Notes: generated by a model from the sequence alone, not told the origin. A DNA stretch of 64,000 bases from Paenibacillus sp. FSL M7-0420 (GCF_038002345.1 NZ_JBBOCJ010000001.1:2604001-2668000); one strand, 5' to 3'; counted from the stretch's first letter, positions 35,462 to 44,951 are shown. A program made the numbers and translations.

Positions 35462-35594
35462 GCCGCTTCCGGGGATTGGTCAAAAAAAGGAAATGTTCCG
35501 TAAAAAACAGCCATTTCGATACCGTCCGCCTTCACCTACTATTGGAGGTGCAGCAGACGCAGCACATCCTAAATGGAAGTTGGGGGTAATTCTA

Positions 35595-36905
35595 GTGAAG
35601 AAAAAAAGCTTAGCAACCGTATTGTCCATCCTGCTTGCAGCGGTCACCTTGACCGCTTGCGGCAGTGGCAACGGCAACAGCAATACATCGGCTTCACCAC
35701 CGGCAGAGGCAACGGATGCCGCAGCGGCTACCCAGGCGGCAAGCGGCGAGAAGGTCCAATTGACCTACGCGATCTGGGATTCCAATCAAGAGAAGGGTCT
35801 GCGGACCATTGCCGATGAATTCGAGAGCAAGAACCCGGACATCAAGGTCGATATTGAGGTGACCGGCTGGTCCGATTATTGGACGATGCTGGAAGCGGGA
35901 GCCACCGGCGGCTCGCTGCCGGATGTCTTCTGGATGCATTCCAATGAGATCTACCGCTATGCGAATAACGGCATGCTGCTTGATCTGACAGACCGCATCA
36001 GTAAGAGCGAAGAAGTCAAGCTGGAGAATTACCCGGAAGGCCTGAACCAGATCTATAATCTGGGGGGCAAACAATATGCGGTTCCGAAGGATTTCGATAC
36101 CATCGGACTGTGGTACAACAAGACGCTGTTTGACGAGGCGGGTGTGAAATACCCGGATGAGAACTGGACCTGGGATGATCTGCACAGCGCAGCGAAAGCG
36201 CTCACCAAGGACGGGGTATACGGCTTCCTCGCGCCGATGCACAACCAGGAGGGGTATTACAACTTCGTCTATCAGAACGGCGGCACCATTATTACAGCGG
36301 ACAAGAAGTCAGGCTATGACGATCCTAAGACGATCGAAGCGCTGGATTTCTATATAAGCTTCGTACGTGACGGACTGTCCCCTGAGGTGTACGGAGATGC
36401 CGAGCGTGCCGATCTGCTGAAGAACGGCAAGGCGGCGATGGGCCTGTTCGGTTCATGGAACCTTAGCGGCTTCACAGAGAACGAGTTCATGGCGAAGAAT
36501 TTCGATGTGGCCGTCCTGCCCAAGAAGGCTGCACAGGCCTCCATCTATAACGGCCTTGGCAATGCGGTTGACGCCAAGACGAAGCATCCGGAGGAAGCGT
36601 GGAAGTTCGTGGAATACTTAAGCTCCAAGACAGGTCAGGAGCGCCAGGCGGAGCTGGGTGTTGCCATCTCGGCGTACAAAGGTGCGGCTGACAAATGGGT
36701 GGATTCGAACAAGACCTTCAACATCAAGGCATTCGTTGACATGGTCAGCTATGGCGTAATCCGTCCGTATTCCAATACAACGGCTGTCTGGGAAGACAAG
36801 GCTTATGAAGCGCTGAAGCCGGCGTTCTCCGGCAAGGTGTCCGTAGAGGAAGCAGCCCGTAATGCAGCGAAGGTGATGAATGAGAGTCTCGCGGAAGAGA
36901 AATAA
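35595..36905 (+). CDS. Carbohydrate ABC transporter substrate-binding lipoprotein, second importer
   Basis: About 436 residues. Signal peptide VKKKSLATVLSILLAAVTLTAC with Cys about 22, Ala/Thr-rich tether, then a family-1 binding protein (VQLTYAIWDSNQEKGLRTIADEFESKNPDIKVDIE; LPDVFWMHSNEIYRYANNGMLLDLTD; YAVPKDFDTIGLWYNKTLFDEAGVKYPDENWTWDDL). The open frame extends to 35436, but GTG 35595 follows GGGGG and begins the signal peptide. It is separated from the permeases by a stable hairpin. The aromatic residues (Trp, Tyr) in the pocket region fit an oligosaccharide ligand. Confidence 0.92.
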   Translation: MKKKSLATVLSILLAAVTLTACGSGNGNSNTSASPPAEATDAAAATQAASGEKVQLTYAIWDSNQEKGLRTIADEFESKNPDIKVDIEVTGWSDYWTMLEAGATGGSLPDVFWMHSNEIYRYANNGMLLDLTDRISKSEEVKLENYPEGLNQIYNLGGKQYAVPKDFDTIGLWYNKTLFDEAGVKYPDENWTWDDLHSAAKALTKDGVYGFLAPMHNQEGYYNFVYQNGGTIITADKKSGYDDPKTIEALDFYISFVRDGLSPEVYGDAERADLLKNGKAAMGLFGSWNLSGFTENEFMAKNFDVAVLPKKAAQASIYNGLGNAVDAKTKHPEEAWKFVEYLSSKTGQERQAELGVAISAYKGAADKWVDSNKTFNIKAFVDMVSYGVIRPYSNTTAVWEDKAYEALKPAFSGKVSVEEAARNAAKVMNESLAEEK

Positions 36906-36921
36906 GCAAGAGTCATATGCC

Positions 36922-36945
36922 TGCGGCAGCCTGGGGGCTGCCGCA
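36922..36945 (+). terminator. Intercistronic hairpin after binding-protein gene
   Basis: TGCGGCAGCC pairs fully with GGCTGCCGCA around a TGGG loop. Only AGTTTG follows, so it is a weak terminator or 3'-end stabiliser separating the binding-protein message from the permease message, like the hairpin at 1488-1518. Confidence 0.6.
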
Positions 36946-36968
36946 AGTTTGATAGGAGAGGGAAGCAG

Positions 36969-37880
36969 ATGAATCAACCCGTCAAGAGGAAAATAGGAGC
37001 CAAAACCTGGAATGAATGGTCCTGGGGCTGGTTCCTGATCGCGCCAACGATGATCGGCCTTATCGTCCTCAACTTCATTCCAATAGTGCAGACCGCTTAC
37101 CTTAGCTTCTTCAAGAGCGGAGATTTCGGCAGAGGCAATATCTATATCGGAGGGGAGAATTACCGCAAGCTGATTCATGATCCCCAGGTATGGCATGCGG
37201 TCGGCAATACACTGCTCTACACCTTGCTGGTCGTGCCTGTCAGCATTGCAATCGCCATGCTGGTGGCCGTCCTGCTGAACGGTAAGCTCGCGGGCCGCTC
37301 GCTGTACCGCACGATCTATTTCATCCCGATGGTCGCCGCTCCTGCGGCAGTTACCATGGTATGGCGCTGGATGTATAACCAGCACTACGGCCTCATTAAT
37401 TACGGGCTATCCAAGCTGGGCCTTCCGGCTGTCAACTGGACGACGGACCCGAGGGTAGCGATCTTATCCATCGCGGTGATCGGAATCTGGAGTGTCATCG
37501 GCTATAATATGGTGCTGCTGCTCGCCGGTCTGCAGGAGATCCCGAAGGACTACTACGAGGCCTCGGATATCGACGGAGCCAGCCGGGTGCGCCAATTTTT
37601 CGTGATCACTCTGCCGCTTGTAACGCCAACACTGTTCTTTGTTGTGGTGACCACGATTATCCAGGCCATGCAAGTGTTCGATGTCATCTATATGATGATC
37701 GATGTGAGTAACCCGGCCTATGATCATACAGTATCGCTTGTGTATCTCTTCTATAATAATTCGTTCAAGTACTCCAACAAGGGTTATGGCTCAGCGATTG
37801 TAATGGTGTTGCTCGCGCTGATCATGATCATCACCTTCTTCCAGATGCGAGCGCAAAAAAAATGGGTCAACTACATGTAG
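36969..37880 (+). CDS. Sugar ABC transporter permease (MalF/LacF-like), second importer
   Basis: A 303-residue membrane permease. First helix at about 20-42 (WGWFLIAPTMIGLIVLNFIPIV), conserved RSLYRTIYFIPMVAAPAAVTMVWRWMYN in helices 3-4 region, and EAA loop EASDIDGASRVRQFFVITLP. It ends KKWVNYM, the usual tail of this subfamily. AGGAGAGGG precedes the start. It is directly followed by its partner permease after 11 bases. No ATPase is nearby. Confidence 0.92.
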   Translation: MNQPVKRKIGAKTWNEWSWGWFLIAPTMIGLIVLNFIPIVQTAYLSFFKSGDFGRGNIYIGGENYRKLIHDPQVWHAVGNTLLYTLLVVPVSIAIAMLVAVLLNGKLAGRSLYRTIYFIPMVAAPAAVTMVWRWMYNQHYGLINYGLSKLGLPAVNWTTDPRVAILSIAVIGIWSVIGYNMVLLLAGLQEIPKDYYEASDIDGASRVRQFFVITLPLVTPTLFFVVVTTIIQAMQVFDVIYMMIDVSNPAYDHTVSLVYLFYNNSFKYSNKGYGSAIVMVLLALIMIITFFQMRAQKKWVNYM

Positions 37881-37891
37881 GAGGCGGCACT

Positions 37892-38722
37892 ATGGCCAAA
37901 CATAAACAACTTAACCGTATCTTAGCCCACCTTGTGCTGCTCCTGGGAGCAGCCGCGATGATTCTTCCGTTCGTCTGGATGGTGCTGACCTCGTTCAAGT
38001 CGGTTACGGAGTCCACCTCGATGAATCCCTTTATCTTTGTCCCCAAGACCTGGCGGGTGGAGAATTATCTGGAGGTATGGCGGCAGAATAACTTCCTGAT
38101 CCTGTACTGGAATACGTTTGCGATGATGGCTCTGCGGGTGCTATGCGCGGTGATGTTCAGCGCGATGGCGGCGTATGCTTTTGCCAGACTAAGATTTCCG
38201 GGGCGTGACTTCTGCTTCAGTCTGGTGCTGTTCCAGATGATGGTGCCGACCCAGATCTTCATCATCCCGCAATATCTGATGGTCGATGCGCTGGGGATGC
38301 GCAATACGATCTTTGCCTTGCTGTTTCCAGGGCTGGTCAGTGCCTTCGGTACCTTCTTATTGAGACAATTCTTCATGGGCCTGCCTAAGGAGCTGGAGGA
38401 GGCGGCGAAGATCGACGGCTGCAATATCGGCCAGACCTTCGCCAGAATCATGCTCCCGCTGGTCCGCTCCGGTCTGGTGGCCCTCGGGATATTCACGGCC
38501 CTCTTCTCCTTCAAGGACCTGATGTGGCCGATGATCGTCAACACAAGCTCGGACGCTGCGACCCTCTCCTCGGCCCTGGCTAAGATTCAAAGCGCCTTCG
38601 CCGTGGACTACCCGGAGCTGATGGCGGCGTCCGTGCTGGCGATTTGGCCGATGCTGCTGATCTATATCCTGTTCCAGCGGCAATTTATCGAAGGGATTGC
38701 AACTTCGGGGGGCAAGCTCTGA
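37892..38722 (+). CDS. Carbohydrate ABC transporter permease (MalG/LacG-like), second importer
   Basis: About 276 residues with six membrane segments; conserved RLRFPGRDFCF, MVPTQIFIIPQYL and the EAA loop EAAKIDGCNIGQTFARIMLP are visible. It ends IEGIATSGGKL, the standard end of the family. The frame opens upstream at 37862, but ATG 37892 lies 7 bases after AGGAGG, which itself overlaps the stop of the previous gene. It completes the membrane channel used by the two binding proteins on either side. Confidence 0.92.
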   Translation: MAKHKQLNRILAHLVLLLGAAAMILPFVWMVLTSFKSVTESTSMNPFIFVPKTWRVENYLEVWRQNNFLILYWNTFAMMALRVLCAVMFSAMAAYAFARLRFPGRDFCFSLVLFQMMVPTQIFIIPQYLMVDALGMRNTIFALLFPGLVSAFGTFLLRQFFMGLPKELEEAAKIDGCNIGQTFARIMLPLVRSGLVALGIFTALFSFKDLMWPMIVNTSSDAATLSSALAKIQSAFAVDYPELMAASVLAIWPMLLIYILFQRQFIEGIATSGGKL

Positions 38723-38822
38723 TTGTCCGTTGACTGCAATCTATTGGATCGGTCAGAATATAACGATAGGGCAAGAACGTTACAGAAGCGAATGGAGAAT
38801 AGATTAAGGAAGGGGAAGCGTC

Positions 38823-40130
38823 ATGAAGAAGTGGAGACCCGGTATCGGGGGCAGCATTGTTCTGCTGCTGCTCACGATTGGCGGCTGTGATACCCGGAGC
38901 AGTACAGACGCTTCCCTGCTGTCCGGCGGAGGCGGCGCGGCAGACACCCGCGAACCTGTCACCCTCCGGTACTCCAGCTATCTGCTGGATACGGCACAAG
39001 CAGGCAAAGTGTATTTTGACGCGATTGCCGAATTCGAGAAGCTGTATCCCCATATCCAGATCGATGCAGATTTCATCCAGAACAATAATTATACGGCGGG
39101 GATCAAGATCCGGCTGCTTGGCGGTGAGAAGGTGGATGTATTCGATACGTGGTCGCCCAGCCTGTTCGAGGAATTCCGCGCCCTGCGGAGCGATATGTAC
39201 CTGGACCTGACCGGAGCCGATTTCCTCAAGGAATTCTACCCGAACTCCCTGCTGCCGGTTACGGTGGGCGGCCGGGTATACGGAGCGCCGGAGGTCATGC
39301 ACAGTGACGGGCTGCTCTACAACAAAACCTTGTTCGACTCTCTCGGGCTGGAGGTTCCGCGCACCTGGGACGAGTTCCTTGCGCTCTGCGTGCAGCTGAA
39401 GCAGGAAGGGCTTATTCCGGTGGCAATGGATGCGGAGTGGTCCACGGCCCAGTTCTTCTGGGGGTCTATCATGTCGGATAACGGGGCGGATGCCGCCTGG
39501 ACGAAGAAGCTGGAGAGCGGGGAGATCACTATCGATGATCCGGTATTCGTGGATGCCATCCAGAAGCACCGGGAGATTATCGACCGGGAGTTCGTGCCGC
39601 CGAACTGGAAGAGCCTGAAGCATGAGCAGGCCAAGGATCTGGTCGGCACAGGCCAGGCGGCCATGATTATTACCGGCACCTGGGACATCCCCAGCATCAA
39701 GGAGCGGAATCCGGCACAGGATATCCGGTTCATGATGGTGCCGGGCAGTGTGCGGACGGTGCCGAATATCAATGTCGGCACGTACCGGGTGATCAGCTCG
39801 CGGACGGAGCATCCCGAGGAGGCCAAGCAGTTCGTGGCATTCATGAACGGCAGGGCTACGCAGGAGAAGCTGGCCGCAGGCGCTCTGGCCGTGCCTTCGG
39901 TCATCTCGGCCCCTACGGACCGGAGCGATTCGGTCTCGTCCATTGCCGCTGCGGTAACGCGCGAGGACGCCACGCTCTATTGGCCGCATACAGTATCGAC
40001 GGAGTCGCTCCAGGTGAAGATTCTGGAGGGCGTCAACCAGTATCTTGCCGGACAGCCCATGGAGACCGCACTGGCCAATATCCAGCAGGCGATTGATGAG
40101 GCTGCGGCCAAGCGGCAGCAATCAGAGTGA
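38823..40130 (+). CDS. Second binding lipoprotein of the importer at 35.6-40.1 kb
   Basis: A 435-residue family-1 binding protein with a lipoprotein signal (LLLTIGGC, Cys about 22). Body motifs: FDAIAEFEKLYPHIQIDADFI, EKVDVFDTWSPSLFEEF, YGAPEVMHSDGLLYNKTLFDSLGLEVPRTWDEF. It follows the permease gene by 100 bp, enough room for its own promoter (none convincing found). Sequence differs clearly from the binding protein at 35595, so the pair may give one channel two ligand ranges. AAGGAAGGGG precedes the start. Confidence 0.9.
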   Translation: MKKWRPGIGGSIVLLLLTIGGCDTRSSTDASLLSGGGGAADTREPVTLRYSSYLLDTAQAGKVYFDAIAEFEKLYPHIQIDADFIQNNNYTAGIKIRLLGGEKVDVFDTWSPSLFEEFRALRSDMYLDLTGADFLKEFYPNSLLPVTVGGRVYGAPEVMHSDGLLYNKTLFDSLGLEVPRTWDEFLALCVQLKQEGLIPVAMDAEWSTAQFFWGSIMSDNGADAAWTKKLESGEITIDDPVFVDAIQKHREIIDREFVPPNWKSLKHEQAKDLVGTGQAAMIITGTWDIPSIKERNPAQDIRFMMVPGSVRTVPNINVGTYRVISSRTEHPEEAKQFVAFMNGRATQEKLAAGALAVPSVISAPTDRSDSVSSIAAAVTREDATLYWPHTVSTESLQVKILEGVNQYLAGQPMETALANIQQAIDEAAAKRQQSE

Positions 40131-40210
40131 CCTGAGCAGGAGATGGGGGATGCCCATAGAATATAGTCAGGGAAGCAGTTGAATATACAGACTGGAAAGG
40201 TAGGACGACA

Positions 40211-41329
40211 ATGGTTAACTACAGAACGGCAGCTCCGCACGAACGCGAGGAATACATAGATTTGGCCAACCTTGCCTTCCGCTTTGATTTTGAAATTCTG
40301 ATGCCCAAGGCGTATGACAAGAGTGTAGATTCATCAGCGATGCATAAGGTTGCTGTGGACGAGCAAGGCAGGCTGCGTGCGCTGGTGGCTGTTTTTCCAG
40401 AGTCTCTGACGGTATGTGATCATACGCTGCGCACCGGCTATCTGGGTACGGTATCTGTTCATCCGCGTGCGCGAGGCGAAGGTCATATGAAAGCGCTTAT
40501 GAACCTGTGGCTTGAAGAGCTGCGGGGTACCTGTGATATGGTTGTATTATATGGACAGCGGCAGAGATATGAGTATTTCGGCTTCACGCTTGGCGGTGTC
40601 AAGTTCAAATATACCTTGGCAGAGGCCAATGTCCGCCATGGCTTAAGAGGGGTGAATGACACCGGAATATCCTTCAGTCCGCTGTTTGACATGGAAGGTG
40701 GAGCAGAATTTGCATATACCCTGAACACCTCGCGGCTTGCTTATGTTGAACGTAACTTAGAGCAATTGCCGCTGATTTTCAGTACACTCTGTCAAAAGGC
40801 ACTTGGCGTTCTGGATCAGGGCAAGCTGATCGGGTATCTGGTTGTCAACGAAGCGGGCGATGATATCGCTGAAATCGCGCTGAAGAGGGCGGATGACATT
40901 CTGCGGACGATCAAGGCCTATATGGCTTACAGCAGCGCAGGGCAGATAACGTTGCACGCGCCGGAATATGACATCCCGCTGAATAAGGCTCTTGGCGGCA
41001 TTGCGGAAGACTTCGTGACCGAGAACTCGGATATGTATCATATTTTGGATTTCGCCAATGTCCTGAAGGCGTACCTCACGCTGAAGTATAAGACCACAGG
41101 CATTATCCCGGGAGAATTCTCCGCAGTCATGGACGGACAGCCGGTGACGGCGCGGGTGGACGAAGAGGGCGTGAGCGTCGAGCGGTCAGCCAAGCCGGAT
41201 GCAGTTGTACTTAGCAGGCAGCAGGCCCAGGCCCTGCTGCTTACACAGCACAGCCGTTATATGGCCTTGCCTGCACCCGCAGGCTGGTTCCCGCTGCCTC
41301 TGTTCTGGTACAAGATTGATAAATACTGA
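40211..41329 (+). CDS. GNAT N-acetyltransferase, Eis-like architecture
   Basis: A 372-residue cytosolic protein. An N-terminal GNAT domain (about 1-140) has the acetyl-CoA loop VSVHPRARGEGHMKAL, and VVLYGQRQRYEYFGFTLGG follows. A second GNAT-like segment (about 150-285) and a C-terminal sterol-carrier-like domain (about 285-372: FSAVMDGQPVTARVDEEGVSVE) give the Eis three-part layout. Eis proteins acetylate amines such as aminoglycosides or peptides; the substrate here is unknown. AAAGGTAGGA precedes ATG 40211. It follows the binding-protein gene by 80 bp and probably has no link with sugar uptake beyond position. Confidence 0.85.
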   Translation: MVNYRTAAPHEREEYIDLANLAFRFDFEILMPKAYDKSVDSSAMHKVAVDEQGRLRALVAVFPESLTVCDHTLRTGYLGTVSVHPRARGEGHMKALMNLWLEELRGTCDMVVLYGQRQRYEYFGFTLGGVKFKYTLAEANVRHGLRGVNDTGISFSPLFDMEGGAEFAYTLNTSRLAYVERNLEQLPLIFSTLCQKALGVLDQGKLIGYLVVNEAGDDIAEIALKRADDILRTIKAYMAYSSAGQITLHAPEYDIPLNKALGGIAEDFVTENSDMYHILDFANVLKAYLTLKYKTTGIIPGEFSAVMDGQPVTARVDEEGVSVERSAKPDAVVLSRQQAQALLLTQHSRYMALPAPAGWFPLPLFWYKIDKY

Positions 41330-41364
41330 GTCATCCGTCGCGCGATAATCCCGGCCGTTCCCGC

Positions 41365-42972
41365 CTACAGCGACTTGCGGAATTCCGCCGGAGTCATGCC
41401 GGAGAAGTTACGGAACAGCTTGATGAAGTAGCTGACGTTGTCATAACCCAGCTGCTCCGCGATTTCCACGATGGTCAGATTCGTCTGATTCAGGAGATCG
41501 CGGGCCTGCTCCATTTTCACTCTGGTCACGTACTCGATGAAGGTCAGCCCGGTCTCCAGGCGGAATAACCGGCTGAAATGGGTGGGGTTCAGGCCCAGAC
41601 GCTTCGCCATCTCCTCCATTCCGACCTTCTCGCCTATATGATTCATCACATACCGTTTGGCTTCGGCTATTTCTTTGCGGACATTCTGCTTCCACATGGA
41701 GCTTAGCATGAGTATTTTATCCTTCAGGAATTCCTCCAGCCATTCCATAAGCTGCTCCAGCGTTTCGAATTCCTGGATTGAGCGCTGGAGCCGCTCACTG
41801 TTGAAGTTGCTGACGAAGTTCTGCATGACGACATATTTCAATTCCAGCTCCATCACCATCTTGAGCAGCCAGCTCTTCACACTCTCCACCGGATACTTCT
41901 GGTCCCCGATATACTGCTTGATCTCCCTGACCTTGGCCGCAAGCTGCGGGCTGTCCTCCTGCTGAATGCAGTCCCTTAGCTGCTGAAGGATCTCCGAATA
42001 ATGCACGAACAGGTCCTCGCCGCTGGTCTGGACAGGTGCATACTTCATAACCGCTCCCTCGGCAGTATAGAAGCGCAGGGCCTGGGAATCCAGCAGCGCC
42101 TGAATCTGCTTCTTGATATCGATCAGACTTGGAGTAGCCTCCCCGTAAAAGAAGGAAATCCCCATCCGCAGATGCAGCTTCGCCATTCTCTGGACATGCC
42201 GGAAGTTATCACGGAACTCCTCATAAAGATTGCGGACGAGGATATGCGGCAAAGGAATGAACAGGATGAACTGCCGTTCCGTCAGCGCGAACTGGATAAT
42301 GCCGTCAATCTCCAGAAATTCCTGCAGCACATTATCCATTACGAATTGCAGGTTCACGACTCCGCCGAACCGCCTCTCCAGCTCATAGGAGCGCTCCGGG
42401 ACCGCCAGTACAGGCAGATACGGGGTGCCTTTGTGCAGGCTGATGCCCATCGCTTCGGCTTGTCCGAACCACTCGGCTTCATCCCAGACCGGCTGCTCCA
42501 CGAACATGCGGATGAACCTGGTCCGGATGGCGGCGTGGTTCTGGCTGACCAGCTTCTCCATCTGGAGATAGTGGTTACGGGATTTCAATTTCACCTCCAG
42601 CCGGGCCACCGCTTCCGTCAATACGGCAATCACCTGATCGATCTGCAGACTCTCCTTCAATATATATTCGGCCACATTCAGTTTCACAGCCTTCTGGGCA
42701 TATTCGAATTCCCCGTGGCAGGACAGGATAATCGTCTGAAGCTGAGGGTTCATCTCCCGCGCCTTCTGGATTAGCTCCAGTCCATTCATCGCCGGCATGC
42801 CGATATCCGTAAGCAGAATATCCGGCTGATGCAGCTGGCAGGCTTCCCAGGCCTGTCTGCCGTCCGAGCAGCAAGCCGATAGTTCAAGGCCGAGGGTGTC
42901 CCAGGGAATCGAAGTGCTTAAATACTCCAGCACCGGATAATGATCGTCTGCCAGTACTACTTTATAGGTCAT
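41365..42972 (-). CDS. YesN-type response regulator with AraC domain, third system
   Basis: A 535-residue regulator. Receiver domain 1-120 (VVLADDHYPVLEYL; phosphoacceptor Asp about 56 in ILLTDIGMP), a helical middle, and an AraC domain at the C-terminus (MAKRLGLNPTHFSRLFRLETG; IAEQLGYDNVSYFIKLFRNFSG). It overlaps the kinase gene by 11 bases. The pair is divergent from the importer/beta-glucuronidase operon at 44952-49963, which it probably activates. The receiver has His-Tyr after the acidic pair, slightly unusual (LADDHYP) but within the family. Confidence 0.92.
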   Translation of the reverse strand: MTYKVVLADDHYPVLEYLSTSIPWDTLGLELSACCSDGRQAWEACQLHQPDILLTDIGMPAMNGLELIQKAREMNPQLQTIILSCHGEFEYAQKAVKLNVAEYILKESLQIDQVIAVLTEAVARLEVKLKSRNHYLQMEKLVSQNHAAIRTRFIRMFVEQPVWDEAEWFGQAEAMGISLHKGTPYLPVLAVPERSYELERRFGGVVNLQFVMDNVLQEFLEIDGIIQFALTERQFILFIPLPHILVRNLYEEFRDNFRHVQRMAKLHLRMGISFFYGEATPSLIDIKKQIQALLDSQALRFYTAEGAVMKYAPVQTSGEDLFVHYSEILQQLRDCIQQEDSPQLAAKVREIKQYIGDQKYPVESVKSWLLKMVMELELKYVVMQNFVSNFNSERLQRSIQEFETLEQLMEWLEEFLKDKILMLSSMWKQNVRKEIAEAKRYVMNHIGEKVGMEEMAKRLGLNPTHFSRLFRLETGLTFIEYVTRVKMEQARDLLNQTNLTIVEIAEQLGYDNVSYFIKLFRNFSGMTPAEFRKSL

Positions 42973-44761
42973 GATTATCTGCTCCTATCCGCTTCACGGG
43001 CATGATTAACTGTACGGTGGTGCGCCCCCCGTGAATGCTCTCAATGTTCATCTCGAAGCGCTCCCCGTAGATTAGCTTGAGCCGCTGGTAGACGTTGATT
43101 AATCCGATGCCGTGAGCAGACTCTGCCACTGGCGTCCCGTCAGCACTCAAGGCGCCGATCTCCGCATCCTTCTGCCTGATGTGCTGAAGCAGGGCTGCGA
43201 GCGTATGCTCCTCAATTCCCGTGCCGTTATCCTCGATGGTAATGGTTAGCCTGGACTGAACGAGTCCGATGGTGATGACCACCCGCCCTCCGCCCTGCAA
43301 GAACCCGTGCTTGTAAGCATTCTCAATAATAGGCTGCAGGATGAACCTCGGCACCGTCTCCAGCAGCAGCTCTTTGTCCACATGTACTGCATATTCCGTA
43401 GGATATCTCATCGTGAACCGCATTAATTCCATATACTGCTTCGTGAAATCAAGCTCACTGGCAATGGAGACGAATTCCTCCCGGCTGGAGAAGCTGGCCC
43501 GCAGCATAGCGGAGAGGGAGCCGACAATCGCAGCATTCTCTTCATCCTGCTTCATCAGCAGCTTCAGCCGGATCGAACTTAGTACATTGAATAGAAAATG
43601 AGGGTTAATCTGGGCCTGCAGCATCGCAATCTCCGCCTGGCGCTTGAGTTCCTGCTCCGTCTCCACCTGCCTGAGCATCAGCTGTACCCGGTCCAGCATG
43701 TTATCGAAGGAGTGCCCCAGGCTGCCGATCTCATCGGCTCCCCGGATGCCCGAGCGGACCATGAGATCCCCGTCTTCCACCCGGCGGGCCGCTTTGCCCA
43801 GAACAAGCACAGGCTTGGTGAATCTCCTCAGCAGAACCGTCAGCGCGAACAAGAAGCTGACCGCAAATATCGTCTGAATGATCAGGCCGGTCCGGTTAAT
43901 CCCGTTCAACCTTTCTGTTAGCTGCTCATAGGGAGCGACACTGATGAGTCTCCATCTGGCAAACTTCAGCGGCAGCGAGAGGAGGAGCTGATTCTCCCCC
44001 TTGAACTTGACGATGTCAGGGAAGACCAGCTCATCTACAGGCAGCAGATGGTCAAAGCTTGTGCCTATCAGCTCCTGGTTCCGGTTCGACAGAATGTTCT
44101 CCTCTTCATCCAGCAGATACACATCCTCTTCCAGGGAAGCAAACCGTTCACGGATCGAAGCCTCGCTGCGGCTGACAATCAGGTAAGCGTAGGGAGCGGC
44201 AGTCGTTTCTTCTCTTAAGGCACGCGCTGTCATGAAGATATACGGCTGCTCAGCCTGCAGGGAGGTCAGGTAATTGTCTTCTGCTCCCATAAATAAGGTG
44301 TCATACGGCGGGAGCTGCTCCAGCGTAGAGAACCAGCCCCGCTTCAGAAATTGCCGGGGATCATAATCATAGAAGGAATAATCGGAATAGGCATGTCCTT
44401 CCTTATCCAGCAGAGTGATCCTCAGATCGATGGTGTCTCCGGCCACCTGCTCCAGGCGGCTGGTCAGGGTACGCGCAGCTACGGGATTGGTCTTGGCATC
44501 CTCCAGCAGCGTCTTGATCTCCGGGTCGAAGTGAACGAAGTTCGACACCGACACCATCTCCTCGAAGATCACATCTATCTGCGACTGGACAATTCTCAGG
44601 GACTGCGTGGCCTTCTCCAAGGAATGTTCCCGGATAATCAGCTTGGAATAGACGTTGGTAATATAGAGCATCCCCAGTGCCGGAATGACCAGGCAGGCGA
44701 TGGAGGTAAGGATTAGCTTTTGCCGGAAGGAGAGCTGACTGAGCCTGTGCTTTTCTTTCAT
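42962..44761 (-). CDS. YesM-type sensor histidine kinase, third system
   Basis: A 599-residue membrane kinase: helix 1 about 16-36, extracytoplasmic sensor about 40-280, helix 2 about 285-310, HAMP about 310-365 with a coiled extension (QVETEQELKRQAEIAMLQAQ), phosphoacceptor His in QINPHFLFNVLSS, HATPase motifs PIIENAYKHGF and IEDNGTGIEE, and HGIGLINVYQRLKLIYG at the end. The start follows GGAGGG by 6 bases. Its response regulator follows on the same strand. The sensing domain contains long acidic stretches (DEEENILSNRNQELIGTS) but no recognisable ligand motif. Confidence 0.93.
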   Translation of the reverse strand: MKEKHRLSQLSFRQKLILTSIACLVIPALGMLYITNVYSKLIIREHSLEKATQSLRIVQSQIDVIFEEMVSVSNFVHFDPEIKTLLEDAKTNPVAARTLTSRLEQVAGDTIDLRITLLDKEGHAYSDYSFYDYDPRQFLKRGWFSTLEQLPPYDTLFMGAEDNYLTSLQAEQPYIFMTARALREETTAAPYAYLIVSRSEASIRERFASLEEDVYLLDEEENILSNRNQELIGTSFDHLLPVDELVFPDIVKFKGENQLLLSLPLKFARWRLISVAPYEQLTERLNGINRTGLIIQTIFAVSFLFALTVLLRRFTKPVLVLGKAARRVEDGDLMVRSGIRGADEIGSLGHSFDNMLDRVQLMLRQVETEQELKRQAEIAMLQAQINPHFLFNVLSSIRLKLLMKQDEENAAIVGSLSAMLRASFSSREEFVSIASELDFTKQYMELMRFTMRYPTEYAVHVDKELLLETVPRFILQPIIENAYKHGFLQGGGRVVITIGLVQSRLTITIEDNGTGIEEHTLAALLQHIRQKDAEIGALSADGTPVAESAHGIGLINVYQRLKLIYGERFEMNIESIHGGRTTVQLIMPVKRIGADNHDL

Positions 44762-44888
44762 TAATATCCCTCCAGTTGTAGACCTTCACAGACTTATGGT
44801 ACTTGATTCTGCGGTTCGGCTCATCCAATAAATTTTTCAATTTAGAAAAAATAATGCTATACAAAGTTTTCACCACAGATAAATTCGT

Positions 44889-44921
44889 TGCATGTGCAAT
44901 AAAAGTTGTCCTTCTATAATG
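44889..44921 (+). promoter_or_regulatory. Promoter of the importer/beta-glucuronidase operon with small palindrome
   Basis: A consensus -10 TATAAT lies at 44916-44921 without a proper -35. The -35 region is occupied by the palindrome TTGCATGTGCAA (44889-44900), which fits activator-dependent control from a bound regulator. The gene start is 31 bases after the -10. Confidence 0.5.
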
Positions 44922-44951
44922 AAGCTACAAACATAAAAAGAGGTGGATACA

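Larger units (their letters stand above)
34809..35594. other. Repeat-rich 786-bp intergenic region
   Basis: No gene is supported here. It holds two repeat families listed separately, a hairpin with a T-run near its 3' end, and a GC-rich inverted segment around GGGGGGCCCC (35065-35074). The upstream regulator lacks an obvious terminator of its own unless a repeat serves as one. Confidence 0.7.

Noticed and set aside
35436..35594. 53-residue extension of the binding lipoprotein
   Set aside because: It would bury the signal peptide. GTG 35595 with GGGGG gives a standard lipoprotein start, and the hairpin at 35434-35461 lies in this stretch.
34809..35594. Small genes in the repeat-rich gap
   Set aside because: Frames are short, repeat-derived and lack ribosome-binding sites.
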